NCBI GenBank assembly: GCA_020348445.1
Contig: CP070751.1
Location: 4,874,506-4,938,505 of the forward strand
Length of the DNA: 64,000 bases
Direction of reading: 5' to 3'
Source of the DNA: Thermoplasmata archaeon
GTDB taxonomy: Archaea > Thermoplasmatota > Thermoplasmata > GCA-020350865
Part shown: positions 26,369 through 35,475 of the stretch, one piece after another
How positions within the stretch are numbered: position 1 is the first letter of the stretch
How the letters are laid out: each line of letters begins with the position of its first letter
Translations under genes and position numbers: made by a program
The notes under the pieces: generated by a model
Told to the model about the DNA's origin: nothing
What the model saw: only the letters and a program-made list of their open reading frames with translations
Databases searched by the model: none

Positions 26369-26674
26369 TCATCCATAAGCGAAGCCATCGTACTCCTTCG
26401 TACTTTTCTTTCCACCGCTTCGTTTTATTGATTTGCGCTGAGAGGCCTTCCTGCCTATAAAATGAAAATCCCTTCTAAGAAGCCTGATGAAAACCTTATC
26501 AGGCAGTGACTCGAGAGCGATTATACCCCGTGTTTGAAGGCGGGCAAGGCCCCTTTCCAACATCTTCTCAGAGATAGCAAGCTCCTTTCTAAGCTCCTCG
26601 GTGGTAATTGGGTAAACCTCCAAAAGGACCTCTATGATCCTCGCCTCCAAACTGCCTCGTTCTATTTCGATCAT
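26369..26674 (-). CDS. small winged-helix-like DNA-binding protein
   Basis: In the 101-aa chain, residues 8-65 form a helix-turn-helix/winged-helix pattern: LEARIIEVLLEVYPITTEELRK, then a recognition-helix candidate (ISEKMLERGLARLQTRGIIAL) and a short wing (LPDKVFIRLL). A basic tail (KASQRKSIKRSGGKK) follows. The plan resembles small archaeal transcription regulators. A TATA-like element (26696-26705 on this strand) sits about 25 bp before the ATG at 26674, which suggests a leaderless transcript. The target is unknown. Confidence 0.65.
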   Translation of the reverse strand: MIEIERGSLEARIIEVLLEVYPITTEELRKELAISEKMLERGLARLQTRGIIALESLPDKVFIRLLRRDFHFIGRKASQRKSIKRSGGKKSTKEYDGFAYG

Positions 26675-26751
26675 TATAACATAATCGAATTTAAGGTTAA
26701 ATAATCTATCTGACGCTTGATATAATAACAGGAACGAAAAGTCTCACTTGC

Positions 26752-27054
26752 CTAGTAGTATTCAGCCCTTTCAGATACCAACTTCCTCAGTTTTCTGACT
26801 TTTTGCTTGCCGCCTGTGTTCACAAAGCTGGGAAAATATTTCAAAAGGACCATATCACCAACAGAATCTATCCAACGAAAGGGAATCAGTACGCTCCCAG
26901 ATTCCTCAACGAGCAGCGGGTTCGTGTTTCTAACATATATGCCGTATATATTCCTGGTATCTACATCGACTACAATATTATCTACATTGCCCAGATATAG
27001 GGCCTCGTTCGTGTAAACTTCTAACCCTAGGATTTCCATAAGTTCCGTCATCAT
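26752..27054 (-). CDS. PRC-barrel domain protein
   Basis: The 100-aa protein has the PRC-barrel layout: LMEILGLEVYTNEALYLGNV, then a strand pair with DVDTRNIYGIYV, and SVLIPFRWIDSVGDMVLL, where the closing V.IP...I.SVGD pattern is typical of the archaeal branch. PRC-barrels mediate protein-protein contacts, for instance with the cell-division or ribosome-maturation machinery. A TATA-like box at 27081-27090 is about 30 bp before the ATG, so the transcript is nearly leaderless. It diverges from citF. Confidence 0.8.
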   Translation of the reverse strand: MMTELMEILGLEVYTNEALYLGNVDNIVVDVDTRNIYGIYVRNTNPLLVEESGSVLIPFRWIDSVGDMVLLKYFPSFVNTGGKQKVRKLRKLVSERAEYY

Positions 27055-27127
27055 GGTTATCAGGTTCGGTATGGTATTTGTATTATATCAAAATTACGCA
27101 GGTTTGAAAGGGTATGTACCAATCAAA

Positions 27128-27140
27128 GAATTAATAACAA
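27128..27140 (+). promoter_or_regulatory. TATA-like box for the citrate-cleavage genes
   Basis: GAATTAATAACAA lies about 48 bp before the ATG at 27183, with a GGGGAT ribosome site at 27171-27176. Confidence 0.4.
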
Positions 27141-27182
27141 TGTAGAGCATTTCCGTATCAGAATTTCAGTGGGGATATTGAT

Positions 27183-28733
27183 ATGGATGCAATTATAAAC
27201 TCTGTGGGAAGGAAAATTCCAGAAGAAATAGATGGGAGAAAGCTTAAGCCATATCAAGGGGCCTTTTCTACAGCACCTGAACCCTGGAAGGCGCCTATGA
27301 AAGCAGGTTTTATAAAACCGGGAGAGAGTAAGATACTGGCATCTTTGGAGGAGTCCATAAAGAAAACTGGCCTTACAGATGGGATGACGGTATCCTTTCA
27401 CCACCATCTAAGAAATGGAGATGGTGTTATTAACATGGTGATGGACGCCATTGCCCAGATGGGGATAAAGAACATCAGAATATTCCCCACAGCTCTCTTT
27501 CCTGTTCATGAACATTTAATACCCCACATAGAAAGCGGAGTCATAACCTCAATCGAGGGCAGCATGAACGGCCCTGTTGGAGCTGCTGCGACATATGGCA
27601 TTCTTCCCAAGTGCGCAGTTCTGAGATCCCACGGCGGAAGGATAAGGGCTATACATTCTGGGGATGTGAAGGTTGATGTGGCCTTTTTGGCAGCTTCATC
27701 AGCTGATCCTTACGGGAATTGTAACGGTGTCTTTGGACCCAACTTCTTTGGACCAGTGGGATTGGCCAGGGCCGATGCCATGTTCGGTGAGCATGTGGTT
27801 ATTGTGACAGATAACCTAGTGGAATACCCCTGCTATCCAATCAGTATATCACAGAAATACGTGGATTATGTAGTTGAGGTTCCTTCTATCGGGGATCATG
27901 CGGGCATAGTATCTGGAACAACTGAGGTCACAAAGGATCCAAAACAGCTTGCAATGGCTGAGCAGATTGTAAAACTAATTGAGCAGTCTGGCCTTCTTAA
28001 GGAGGGTATGTCCTTTCAGGCAGGAGCTGGAGGGGTTTCCCTTGCTTCCATGAAAGTACTTCACGATTACATGAGGGAAAAAGGGATTCACGGTAACTTT
28101 GCAATTGGGGGCACAACCAAGTACCTGGTTGATATGCTAAGGGATGGTACTATTCGGGTTCTTTTAACTGGTCAATCTTTTGATCTAGAATCCATAGAAT
28201 CCATTGCCAAGGATTACGGCCACCAGGAGATTACAACCGATTTTTATGCCAACATCCACAATAAGGGCTGTGCAGTCAACTGGCTGGATGTCGTTATTCT
28301 CGGGGCCACAGAAGTTGATGTGGATTTTAACGTTAATGTGAACACACACTCTGATGGTAAGTTGCTACATGGAATAGGGGGTCATCAGGATACTGCTGCA
28401 GGAGCCAAACTGACAATTATCGTATGTCCGCTTTTCAGGAAGAAAATACCCATTGTCAGGGAGTCTGTGACCACTGTAACCACACCTGGTGAGACAGTGG
28501 ATGCAATTGTCACAAATGAGGGAATAGCAATAAATCCAAGAAGGCAGGACCTTGTGAAAAAATTACAGGAAAGTGACTTACCCATAAGAAAGATTGAGGA
28601 TCTGCAAAAACAGGCATATGAGATAACTGGCGGTCCTCCAGAATTGGTAACAACTGATAGGATCATCGCTTTAATCGAATACCGTGACGGATCAATAATA
28701 GACGTTGTCAGGGGATTGAAAAAGGATTCTTAG
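27183..28733 (+). CDS. citF: citrate lyase alpha subunit (citrate CoA-transferase)
   Basis: CitF transfers the thioester group onto citrate, making citryl-thioester and releasing acetate. At 516 aa it is full length for CitF and collinear with it: the N-terminal GRKIPEEIDGRKLKPYQGAF, HHHLRNGDGVINMVM, the CoA-transferase core with FQAGAGGVSLAS, and the C-terminal HSDGKLLHGIGGHQDTAAG and IAINPRRQDL segments. In bacteria CitF works with CitE (lyase) and CitD (acyl-carrier protein). Neither is next to this gene; instead the next gene, 12 bp downstream, is a citrate-synthase-like citryl-CoA lyase, so the carrier is probably free CoA. The GGGGAT site lies 6 bases before the ATG. Confidence 0.93.
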   Translation: MDAIINSVGRKIPEEIDGRKLKPYQGAFSTAPEPWKAPMKAGFIKPGESKILASLEESIKKTGLTDGMTVSFHHHLRNGDGVINMVMDAIAQMGIKNIRIFPTALFPVHEHLIPHIESGVITSIEGSMNGPVGAAATYGILPKCAVLRSHGGRIRAIHSGDVKVDVAFLAASSADPYGNCNGVFGPNFFGPVGLARADAMFGEHVVIVTDNLVEYPCYPISISQKYVDYVVEVPSIGDHAGIVSGTTEVTKDPKQLAMAEQIVKLIEQSGLLKEGMSFQAGAGGVSLASMKVLHDYMREKGIHGNFAIGGTTKYLVDMLRDGTIRVLLTGQSFDLESIESIAKDYGHQEITTDFYANIHNKGCAVNWLDVVILGATEVDVDFNVNVNTHSDGKLLHGIGGHQDTAAGAKLTIIVCPLFRKKIPIVRESVTTVTTPGETVDAIVTNEGIAINPRRQDLVKKLQESDLPIRKIEDLQKQAYEITGGPPELVTTDRIIALIEYRDGSIIDVVRGLKKDS

Positions 28734-28745
28734 GAAGCTGGTATT

Positions 28746-29507
28746 ATGGATGCTGTAAAATGGAAAACAGGAATCACGAAGGTGGAGCCAAACAAGATAG
28801 TAACAAGAGGTTATCCTCAGGATGAACTCATTGGGAACGTCCCTTTTTCTCACGTTGTGTTTCTTCTCATGAAAGGGGAAATGCCCTCAGAGAGCGAGGG
28901 AAAAATGATGGATGCAATACTCACAGCCTGTGTAGATCACGGTGTGACACCTCCTTCCTCCCAGGCCTCGAGGGTGGTGGCCTCAGGGGGTGTTCCAATG
29001 CCAACTGCCATAGCCGCGGGGCTTATGTCAATAGGTGATTTTCACGGAGGGGCCATCGAAAAAGGTGCCTTGTTTTTACAGGATGGGGTAAAGCGTATGA
29101 AAGATGAGGGAAAAAGTGCTGAGAAGATGGCTTCTATATTGGTTAAGGAGTCAAAGGAAAAGGGCAAGAGGATTCTGGGCTTTGGACACAGGATTCATAC
29201 AGACGACCCAAGGACAAAGAAGCTGCTTTTACTGGCGGAGGAACTTGGAATCGCAAAGGAACATGTGGCACTTTCAAGGGCAATTGCAGTTGAGCTTGAA
29301 AAGACCCTAGGTAAGAAATTGCCCATAAATGTTGATGGTTGTGTGGCTGCATTGATTTCTGACATGGGATTTGACTGGAGGTTGGGTAAGGCTTTTTTTG
29401 TAATAGGGAGGACTGCAGGCTTGACCGCGCAGGTTTACGAGGAGATATCCAGGGAGAAGCCTATGAGGAGGATGTGGAGCGCGGATGTTGAGTACGATGG
29501 GCCATAG
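28746..29507 (+). CDS. citryl-CoA lyase of the citrate-synthase superfamily
   Basis: Predicted to split citryl-CoA into acetyl-CoA and oxaloacetate. The 253-aa protein is a shortened citrate-synthase fold. It keeps the three catalytic positions: His100 in GDFHGGAIE, His148 in GFGHRIHTDDPR and Asp197 in INVDGCVAAL, plus Arg222 in the GRTAGLTAQ segment. It lacks the N-terminal part of true citrate synthases (about 370-430 aa). That size and motif set match citryl-CoA lyase (Ccl) as known from Hydrogenobacter, rather than CitE, which is a TIM-barrel protein. It follows citF with a 12-bp gap, so the two form one unit. Net reaction expected with CitF: citrate to acetate and oxaloacetate, or the reverse. 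Confidence 0.85.
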   Translation: MDAVKWKTGITKVEPNKIVTRGYPQDELIGNVPFSHVVFLLMKGEMPSESEGKMMDAILTACVDHGVTPPSSQASRVVASGGVPMPTAIAAGLMSIGDFHGGAIEKGALFLQDGVKRMKDEGKSAEKMASILVKESKEKGKRILGFGHRIHTDDPRTKKLLLLAEELGIAKEHVALSRAIAVELEKTLGKKLPINVDGCVAALISDMGFDWRLGKAFFVIGRTAGLTAQVYEEISREKPMRRMWSADVEYDGP

Positions 29508-29599
29508 GAAGGGAAGGTTTGAGTGAGATAGAAGTTTTTATTTGAATAGACAAGTGAAAAAGGATTTTTAAGCGTCCCCCTCACCCTTGACACACAAAC

Positions 29600-29610
29600 C
29601 CTTATATACA
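29600..29610 (+). promoter_or_regulatory. TATA box that sets the start of the DUF255 gene
   Basis: CCTTATATACA lies 22-32 bp before the ATG at 29632, so transcription should begin at or next to that ATG. This excludes the in-frame upstream TTG at 29587. Confidence 0.55.
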
Positions 29611-29631
29611 ATCTTTCTTCATGCCAGCTCA

Positions 29632-31731
29632 ATGAAATCCCCTTCTAAATCCAATCGCTTGATCAATGAAAAGAGTCCTTATCTTTTGCAGCATGCCCAC
29701 AATCCAGTTGACTGGTACCCCTGGGGTGAGGTAGCTTTTGAGAAGGCAAAATCCCAGGACAGGCCTATATTCCTTTCCATTGGCTACTCCACTTGTCACT
29801 GGTGCCATGTCATGGAAAAGGAGTCCTTTGAAGATGAAAAGGTTGCGAGGCTTCTTAATGAAAACTTCGTGTGCATAAAAGTGGACAGGGAAGAGCGGCC
29901 AGATATAGACAACATCTACATGACAGTCTGTCAGATGTTGACAGGAAGCGGAGGATGGCCTCTTACAATTATAATGACTTCTGATAAAAAGCCCTTTTTT
30001 GCAGCAACATACATACCAAAAGAAAGTAGATTTGGAATGGCTGGTCTTTTGGATCTTATACCGAAAATATCACAAATTTGGGCAAACCAAAGAGGGGAAA
30101 TTCTAAATTCAGCAGAACAGGTTATAACAACCCTAAAATGGTACCCTCAGACATCCAAAGGTGAAGAGCTGGATGCATCTATTCTCGACTCCGCATATGG
30201 AGACCTTCTAAATTCATTTGATGAAAATTACGGGGGATTTGGGAGTGCACCCAAATTTCCCAGCCCCCATAATCTTATCTTTTTGCTTTGGTATTGGAAA
30301 AGGGCAGATCATCAAAAAGCCCTTCATATGGTTGAGGATACATTAAAGAAGATGAGACAAGGAGGAATCTGGGATCATGTGGGATTTGGATTCCATAGAT
30401 ATTCAACTGACAGATTCTGGCTCGTTCCCCATTTTGAAAAGATGCTTTACGATCAGGCAATGCTGGCTCTGGCCTACACCGAGGCATTTTACGCAACTGG
30501 TAAATCTGAATATAAAGAAACTGTAGAGGAATTATTGCAGTATGTTCTAAGGGACATGACCTCCTCTGAGGGGGGGTTTTACTCTGCTGAGGACGCGGAT
30601 AGTGAAGGGGAGGAGGGTAAGTTCTATTTGTGGACTGAAGAGGAAATTAGAGGGAACTTGGGTGATGAAACAGAGAATTTTAAAAAAGTATTCAATATAT
30701 CAAAAGATGGCAACTATATCGACGAAATCAAGGGTAAAAAAACGAAAAAAAATATTCTCCATCTTAAGAAATCCTACTCAGACCTAGCAAAGGATATGGA
30801 TGTTCCCCTCGAAGAACTCAAAATAAACATTGAAAAAGCTAGACAGATATTTTATGCAAACAGGGAAAAAAGAGTTCATCCTCACAAGGACGATAAAATA
30901 CTAACAGACTGGAATGGACTTATGATAGCAGCCTTTGCAAAGGCTGGATTTGTTTTTGGTAATGCTGATTACATTGGGGTGGCAAAGAATGCTGCTGATT
31001 TCATTTTAACAAATATGGATGATAAAGATAATGGTCTTTTACATAGGTTTAGAGAAGGAGAAGCCGCGATACCTGGATTTCTCGATGACTATGCATTCTT
31101 TGTTTGGGGTTTGATTGAACTTTATGAATCTACCTTTGAATTGAAATATCTGAGCCATGCAATTGAATATACAAAATACTCAATCGAGCATTTCTGGGAT
31201 GAGGAGGGTGGTGGTTTTTTTTTAACTTCTGATCACGCAGAAAATCTTCTCGTTCGCCATAAAACAGGTTATGATGGTGCCATCCCATCTGGGAACTCCA
31301 TAGCAATGCTGAATTTAATAAGGCTGGCAAGAATCAGCGGGAATTCTGGAATGGAAGAAAAAGCTCAAAATGTCAAACTCGCATTTTCCAGCGATATCAA
31401 TAATCATCCTCTATCTCATACCCAATTCCTGACGGCTTATGATTTTCTTGTAGGGCCCTCATTTGAGGTTGTTATTGTAGGAGATCTTGATTCAGAAGAT
31501 ACAAAAGATATAATGAATCTATTTCGTGAATATTATTTTCCAAATATGGTTCTTTTGCACAAACCCATTGATAGATCAACAAATATAGAATCCATCTCAC
31601 CTTTTACAAAAGATATGTCAACCATAAACGGAAAAACCACCGTATATGTTTGTCGTAACTTCAGTTGTGAGCTCCCAACAAACGATAAAGAAAAAATACT
31701 GAAGCTGCTTAATGTAAAGAATATTTTATGA
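29632..31731 (+). CDS. DUF255 thioredoxin-fold protein (YyaL/SPATA20 family)
   Basis: The 699-aa protein has an N-terminal thioredoxin-like DUF255 domain (about 1-165) that opens with [21 protein letters not shown]. The redox-type CHWC motif (55-58) sits in [15 protein letters not shown] long (alpha/alpha) barrel domain (about 190-690) resembles glycoside hydrolase/epimerase folds, with [14 protein letters not shown] and [18 protein letters not shown]. The function is not settled; relatives are conserved from bacteria to humans. The start at 29632 is chosen because of the TATA box 22 bp earlier, implying a leaderless mRNA, and because the family begins at this point. It stands alone and converges on the TPR gene. 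Confidence 0.9.
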   Translation: MKSPSKSNRLINEKSPYLLQHAHNPVDWYPWGEVAFEKAKSQDRPIFLSIGYSTCHWCHVMEKESFEDEKVARLLNENFVCIKVDREERPDIDNIYMTVCQMLTGSGGWPLTIIMTSDKKPFFAATYIPKESRFGMAGLLDLIPKISQIWANQRGEILNSAEQVITTLKWYPQTSKGEELDASILDSAYGDLLNSFDENYGGFGSAPKFPSPHNLIFLLWYWKRADHQKALHMVEDTLKKMRQGGIWDHVGFGFHRYSTDRFWLVPHFEKMLYDQAMLALAYTEAFYATGKSEYKETVEELLQYVLRDMTSSEGGFYSAEDADSEGEEGKFYLWTEEEIRGNLGDETENFKKVFNISKDGNYIDEIKGKKTKKNILHLKKSYSDLAKDMDVPLEELKINIEKARQIFYANREKRVHPHKDDKILTDWNGLMIAAFAKAGFVFGNADYIGVAKNAADFILTNMDDKDNGLLHRFREGEAAIPGFLDDYAFFVWGLIELYESTFELKYLSHAIEYTKYSIEHFWDEEGGGFFLTSDHAENLLVRHKTGYDGAIPSGNSIAMLNLIRLARISGNSGMEEKAQNVKLAFSSDINNHPLSHTQFLTAYDFLVGPSFEVVIVGDLDSEDTKDIMNLFREYYFPNMVLLHKPIDRSTNIESISPFTKDMSTINGKTTVYVCRNFSCELPTNDKEKILKLLNVKNIL

Positions 31732-31813
31732 ATCAATAGAAATAGATGAATATTAGGACTAAGAAGAACCTACATGGACTACCCCAGGGAACCGTGTGCA
31801 AAAGGCTCTGACA

Positions 31814-32560
31814 TCACTTAGATCCATGCTCAAGGAAGTACTCAGCGTAATTTAATCCACGCTTTGCTATCATTGAAGTTGGTTTCAGCTCCAAGGCCTT
31901 TTCAAAGAATTTTTTGGCACCTTCGTAGTCACCAAGGCTTTCCATGGCAGTTCCACGTCTTGCATAGGCGTCAGGATTTATAGGATCTAGTTCTATCACT
32001 TTATCAAAATACTCTATGGATTTCTCCACTTTCCCAAGGTTCAGATGCGCCATACCGTATTTGAACCACATTTTTGAATCATTCTCATATGCAGCTATTC
32101 TTTTTTCAATTTTATTGGTATCATTGCGTGCCTTCTCTATACTCTTTAAGGCCTTGGTATGGGCTGGGCCCGCAAGTTCATGAACTGGTATCAGTTCCAA
32201 GGCCTCGGCATAATATTCAACAGCCTTCACCTTGTTTCCATAGAAATCCTGCACTCTTCCCTTAAACTCCAAGTCATTGGCTCTCATGAGTTTGATTTGA
32301 TACTGGTAATGTGAAGATTTTTCTTTGTCGCCAAGTTCCTTAGCATGAAAAGTCAGCTTTTCGTAAACATCCCTTGAATCAACTGGCCTCCAGAAGTACT
32401 CCTCGATTTCCTCAACCTTTCTATGGATATTATCCAGCTTTTCTTTTGCTTCACTTGGATTTGCGGAATCAATTGTATCCATAGCCAGAAAAAGTGCCTC
32501 GATATTCCTTTTCATGCTATCTGTTACGTCCAATTCTATTAGTTCCTGCATTTTATTCAT
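31814..32560 (-). CDS. tetratricopeptide-repeat protein
   Basis: The 248-aa soluble, helical protein has two clear C-terminal TPR units: one beginning SKMWFKYGMAHLNLGKVEKS, the next beginning PDAYARRGTAMESLGDYEG and ending FEKALELKPTS. A weaker unit lies near residues 95-130 (YGNKVKAVEYYAEALEL). The N-terminal 90 residues are helical without a named domain. Such proteins are adaptors for other proteins; the partner is unknown. No signal peptide is present, so it should be cytoplasmic. Confidence 0.85.
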   Translation of the reverse strand: MNKMQELIELDVTDSMKRNIEALFLAMDTIDSANPSEAKEKLDNIHRKVEEIEEYFWRPVDSRDVYEKLTFHAKELGDKEKSSHYQYQIKLMRANDLEFKGRVQDFYGNKVKAVEYYAEALELIPVHELAGPAHTKALKSIEKARNDTNKIEKRIAAYENDSKMWFKYGMAHLNLGKVEKSIEYFDKVIELDPINPDAYARRGTAMESLGDYEGAKKFFEKALELKPTSMIAKRGLNYAEYFLEHGSK

Positions 32561-32710
32561 GGGCTGCGAAATGCTGTTTTAGGATTAATAGTTAGCTGTA
32601 TAATTGTCATTGCAATAAATATCTTTTAAAACGCTCTAATCTATCTTAGGAAAGGGGGCCCAAGGGTGGATATCAGTATTTACGATAAATTGCATAATGA
32701 ATCCCCCACC

Positions 32711-32724
32711 AAACATTTAATAAC
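32711..32724 (+). promoter_or_regulatory. TATA-like element for the CoA operon
   Basis: AAACATTTAATAAC lies about 50 bp before the ATG at 32772; a second AT-rich element at 32728-32740 is also possible. GGGGGGAAG at 32759-32767 is the ribosome site. Confidence 0.35.
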
Positions 32725-32771
32725 AATCATGATATATGCTCCTTCCAATCTCAAGATAGGGGGGAAGATGT

Positions 32772-33545
32772 ATGGTAAACCAGTACAAAAACATTCAATT
32801 TGAGAAGGATGAGCATGTAGCAAAGATAACTCTTAACAGACCGCCTCTTAATGTTCTCAATATCGAGATGATGAGGGAAATCAATTCTGTTTTAGAAGGA
32901 TTGGAGGACGATAAGAAATTGAAAGCCGTTATTTTTCAGGCTGAAGGTAAAGCCTTCTCAGCTGGCGTGGATGTTTCTGATCATACCAATGATAAGGTAG
33001 AGGAGATGATTCACGTCTTTCACATGATATTCTTTCATATGACAAAAATAAAGGCTCCCACCGTAGCACTGGTAAATGGTCCCGCGTTGGGTGGGGGGTG
33101 TGAACTTGCAGTATTCTGTGATATGGTCCTGGCTTCGGATAGCTCAAAATTCGGGCAGCCAGAGATCAAAGTGGGTGTGTTTCCACCCATCGCGGCTGTG
33201 ATGTTTCCCTGGTACACGAACTTAAAAAAGGCCATGGAACTGCTTATGACTGGTGAGACCATATCTGCTTCCGAGGCAAAGGAAATTGGTCTGGTCAATG
33301 CCGTATACCCCATGGAGACTTTCGAAGAGGATGCCAAGGGTTTTATAGAAAAGCTGACAAGCCAAAGTTCTGTTGTTCTCCAATTGACAAAAGAAGCCAT
33401 CGATGAGGCCTATGGTGAGAATTATCATATCGCCGTAGCAAAGGTGGAGAATGTCTATATGAACAAACTCATGAATACCCACGATGCTAACGAAGGCTTG
33501 AAAGCATTTTTGGAGAAGAGAAAGCCAGAATGGAAGAACGAATAA
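32772..33545 (+). CDS. enoyl-CoA hydratase/isomerase family protein, dienoyl-CoA-hydratase-like
   Basis: Crotonase-fold enzyme of 257 aa acting on a CoA thioester. The oxyanion-hole segments are FSAGVD (62-67) and ALGGGCELA (105-113). Both glutamates used by hydratases are present (Glu111 in GGGCEL, Glu131 in FGQPEI), so water addition rather than pure isomerisation is expected. The start NRPPLNVLNIEMMREI and FGQPEIKVGVFPPIAAV resemble cyclohexa-1,5-diene-1-carbonyl-CoA hydratases of anaerobic aromatic degraders. That narrower call is from remembered motifs and needs a tree. First gene of a four-gene operon (crotonase, SDR, thiolase, DUF35). Confidence 0.88.
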   Translation: MVNQYKNIQFEKDEHVAKITLNRPPLNVLNIEMMREINSVLEGLEDDKKLKAVIFQAEGKAFSAGVDVSDHTNDKVEEMIHVFHMIFFHMTKIKAPTVALVNGPALGGGCELAVFCDMVLASDSSKFGQPEIKVGVFPPIAAVMFPWYTNLKKAMELLMTGETISASEAKEIGLVNAVYPMETFEEDAKGFIEKLTSQSSVVLQLTKEAIDEAYGENYHIAVAKVENVYMNKLMNTHDANEGLKAFLEKRKPEWKNE

Positions 33546-33559
33546 TAGGGGAGATTACA

Positions 33560-34303
33560 ATGGAGTTGGAAGGTCAAGTTGGAATAGTCACAGGTGGAAG
33601 CCTGGGTATAGGTTCTTCAATTGCTATTGCATTGGCAAAAAATGGTGCTGATGTTGCCTTAAATTACAGGAAACATGATGCTGAGGCAAAGGCCATAGCA
33701 GAGAAAATTAACGGCATGGGCAGACGTGGTATGGTGGTTAAAGCGGACGTTTCAAAAACAGAAGATGCGCAGAATATGGTCAAGAAAGTTGTAGAGGATT
33801 TTGGAAGACTGGATATACTCGTCTGCAATGCAGGAATTAACATGGACAGCGTGATTTGGAAGATGACAGAAGAGCAGTGGGACACAGTGATGTCAGTTAA
33901 TCTTAAGGGTTATTTTAACTACGCAAAGGCAGCGGCCCCCATATTCAAGGAGCAAAAGCATGGTAAGATAGTGAACATAACATCAATAAACGGTCTTAGA
34001 GGCAAGTTTGGGCAGTCCAATTACTCTGCAAGCAAAGGTGGAATAATTGCATTGACAAAAACCCTGGCCAAAGAGCTTGGAAGGTATAACGTGAACGCCA
34101 ATGCAGTGGCGCCTGGAATGATAGGTACTGAGATGATGTTAAAACTGCCTGAGGAATGGAAGCAAAAGGCAGTGGATGAAACAGTGCTTGGAAGAATAGG
34201 CACACCAGAGGATGTGGCAAACGTTGTTGTTTTCCTATGCAGTGAAAATGCCAGGCATATCACAGGTGAGGTAATCAAAGTTGACGGCGGGCAGTACATT
34301 TGA
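33560..34303 (+). CDS. short-chain dehydrogenase/reductase, FabG-like
   Basis: The 247-aa NAD(P)-dependent oxidoreductase has the TGGSLGIG nucleotide loop (11-18), the NAG motif in LVCNAGINMD, and the catalytic set Ser142, Tyr155 and Lys159 (NYSASKGG). The C-terminus ends HITGEVIKVDGGQYI as in 3-oxoacyl-ACP/CoA reductases. In this operon it would oxidise 3-hydroxyacyl-CoA, the product of the crotonase, or run in reverse. The ATG at 33560 is chosen because GGGGAGAT ends 4 bases before it; an in-frame ATG at 33530 would overlap the preceding gene. Confidence 0.92.
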   Translation: MELEGQVGIVTGGSLGIGSSIAIALAKNGADVALNYRKHDAEAKAIAEKINGMGRRGMVVKADVSKTEDAQNMVKKVVEDFGRLDILVCNAGINMDSVIWKMTEEQWDTVMSVNLKGYFNYAKAAAPIFKEQKHGKIVNITSINGLRGKFGQSNYSASKGGIIALTKTLAKELGRYNVNANAVAPGMIGTEMMLKLPEEWKQKAVDETVLGRIGTPEDVANVVVFLCSENARHITGEVIKVDGGQYI

Positions 34304-34320
34304 ATTGCTGAGGGATGAAT

Positions 34321-35469
34321 ATGAAAATCGGAGTTGCGGGTATTGGTCACGGTGTCTTTGGAAAAAGAAATGATGCAACAGCCCAGGAGCTTGCCTTTGA
34401 GCCTTTTTCTGAGGCCATGGAGGACTGCGGAATCACGCAGCAGGATATCGATGCCACGATAATTGGTTCTTCTCCAGAATATCACAAGCAGCGCTCACTT
34501 CCAGGCGTGGTTACCGAATATATTGGCATGAATCCCAAGCCCGCTTTTTTAACTGAAGCTGCATGTGCCTCAGGATCGGCTGCCCTTCTCAGTGCCTATG
34601 GATTCATCAGGGCTGGAATGTTCGATGTCGTGGCAGTTATTGGTGTTCAGAAGATGATGGAGCTTTCCACCCCAGAGATTTTGGCTTTAATGGGTAGGGT
34701 AGGGGACGTGCAGTGGGAGTCCAACTTTGGTACCACATTTCCTGGTTACTATGCCCTGTATGCTCGAAGGCACATGCATGAGTTCGGTACAACAGAGGAG
34801 CAGATGGCCCAGGTGGCGATAAAGAACCATTTTTATGGTACAAAGAATCCAAAAGCTAGGTTTCAGAAAGAGGTGAGCATGGAGAAGATAATGTCCTCTA
34901 AAATCGTGGCTTCTCCCTTGAAGATGTTCGACTGCTGTGCAAATGCTGACGGTGCAGCATGTCTTATCATAGCAAATGAGGATAAGGCCAGGAAGATATC
35001 GGATACACCGATCTGGCTTGAGGGTGTGGGTAGTGCAACTGCTCCCTTCTCAGTTTTAAATAGAGCCTCTATCTCCACAATACCAAGTGCAGTTGAGGCA
35101 GGAAAGCAGGCCTTTAAAATGGCAGATTGTGAACCAAAAAACATCCATGTTGCCGATGTTCATGACTGTTTCACAATTGCCGAGCTTATGGCCTATGAAG
35201 ATCTGGGATTCTGCAAAAGAGGCGAGGGAGGTAAGTTCATAGAGGAGAAGCAGTCCTACATTGGAGGAAAGATCCCTGTAAATGTGGATGGAGGTCTTAA
35301 ATCCAAGGGACATCCTGTGGGTGCAACTGGCACTTCAATGGCCTATGAGGCTGTAAAACAATTGCGGGGTGAGGCAGGGGAAAGACAGGTTGATGGTGCC
35401 GAGATAGCCCTGACCCACAATGTCGGAGGTATAGGACAGTACTGCTTTGTAAATATCTACAAGAGGTGA
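34321..35469 (+). CDS. archaeal thiolase (acetyl-CoA acetyltransferase family)
   Basis: The 382-aa thiolase-fold enzyme cleaves 3-oxoacyl-CoA or condenses acetyl-CoA. It shows the acyl-accepting Cys82 in EAACASGSAAL, His281 in HDCF and His331 in GHPVGATG. It ends in a short NVGG-type loop without the second catalytic Cys of bacterial thiolases, as is usual for the archaeal/SCP2-like branch. The next gene encodes a DUF35 Zn-ribbon/OB protein, the normal partner of archaeal thiolases. The start at 34321 rather than the ATG at 34315 is chosen because GAGGG directly abuts 34315 but leaves proper spacing to 34321. Confidence 0.92.
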   Translation: MKIGVAGIGHGVFGKRNDATAQELAFEPFSEAMEDCGITQQDIDATIIGSSPEYHKQRSLPGVVTEYIGMNPKPAFLTEAACASGSAALLSAYGFIRAGMFDVVAVIGVQKMMELSTPEILALMGRVGDVQWESNFGTTFPGYYALYARRHMHEFGTTEEQMAQVAIKNHFYGTKNPKARFQKEVSMEKIMSSKIVASPLKMFDCCANADGAACLIIANEDKARKISDTPIWLEGVGSATAPFSVLNRASISTIPSAVEAGKQAFKMADCEPKNIHVADVHDCFTIAELMAYEDLGFCKRGEGGKFIEEKQSYIGGKIPVNVDGGLKSKGHPVGATGTSMAYEAVKQLRGEAGERQVDGAEIALTHNVGGIGQYCFVNIYKR

Positions 35470-35475
35470 TGAGAA

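Noticed and set aside
29587..29631. Upstream in-frame TTG as start of the DUF255 gene
   Set aside because: A TATA box lies between this TTG and the ATG at 29632, so the codons before it would not be transcribed.
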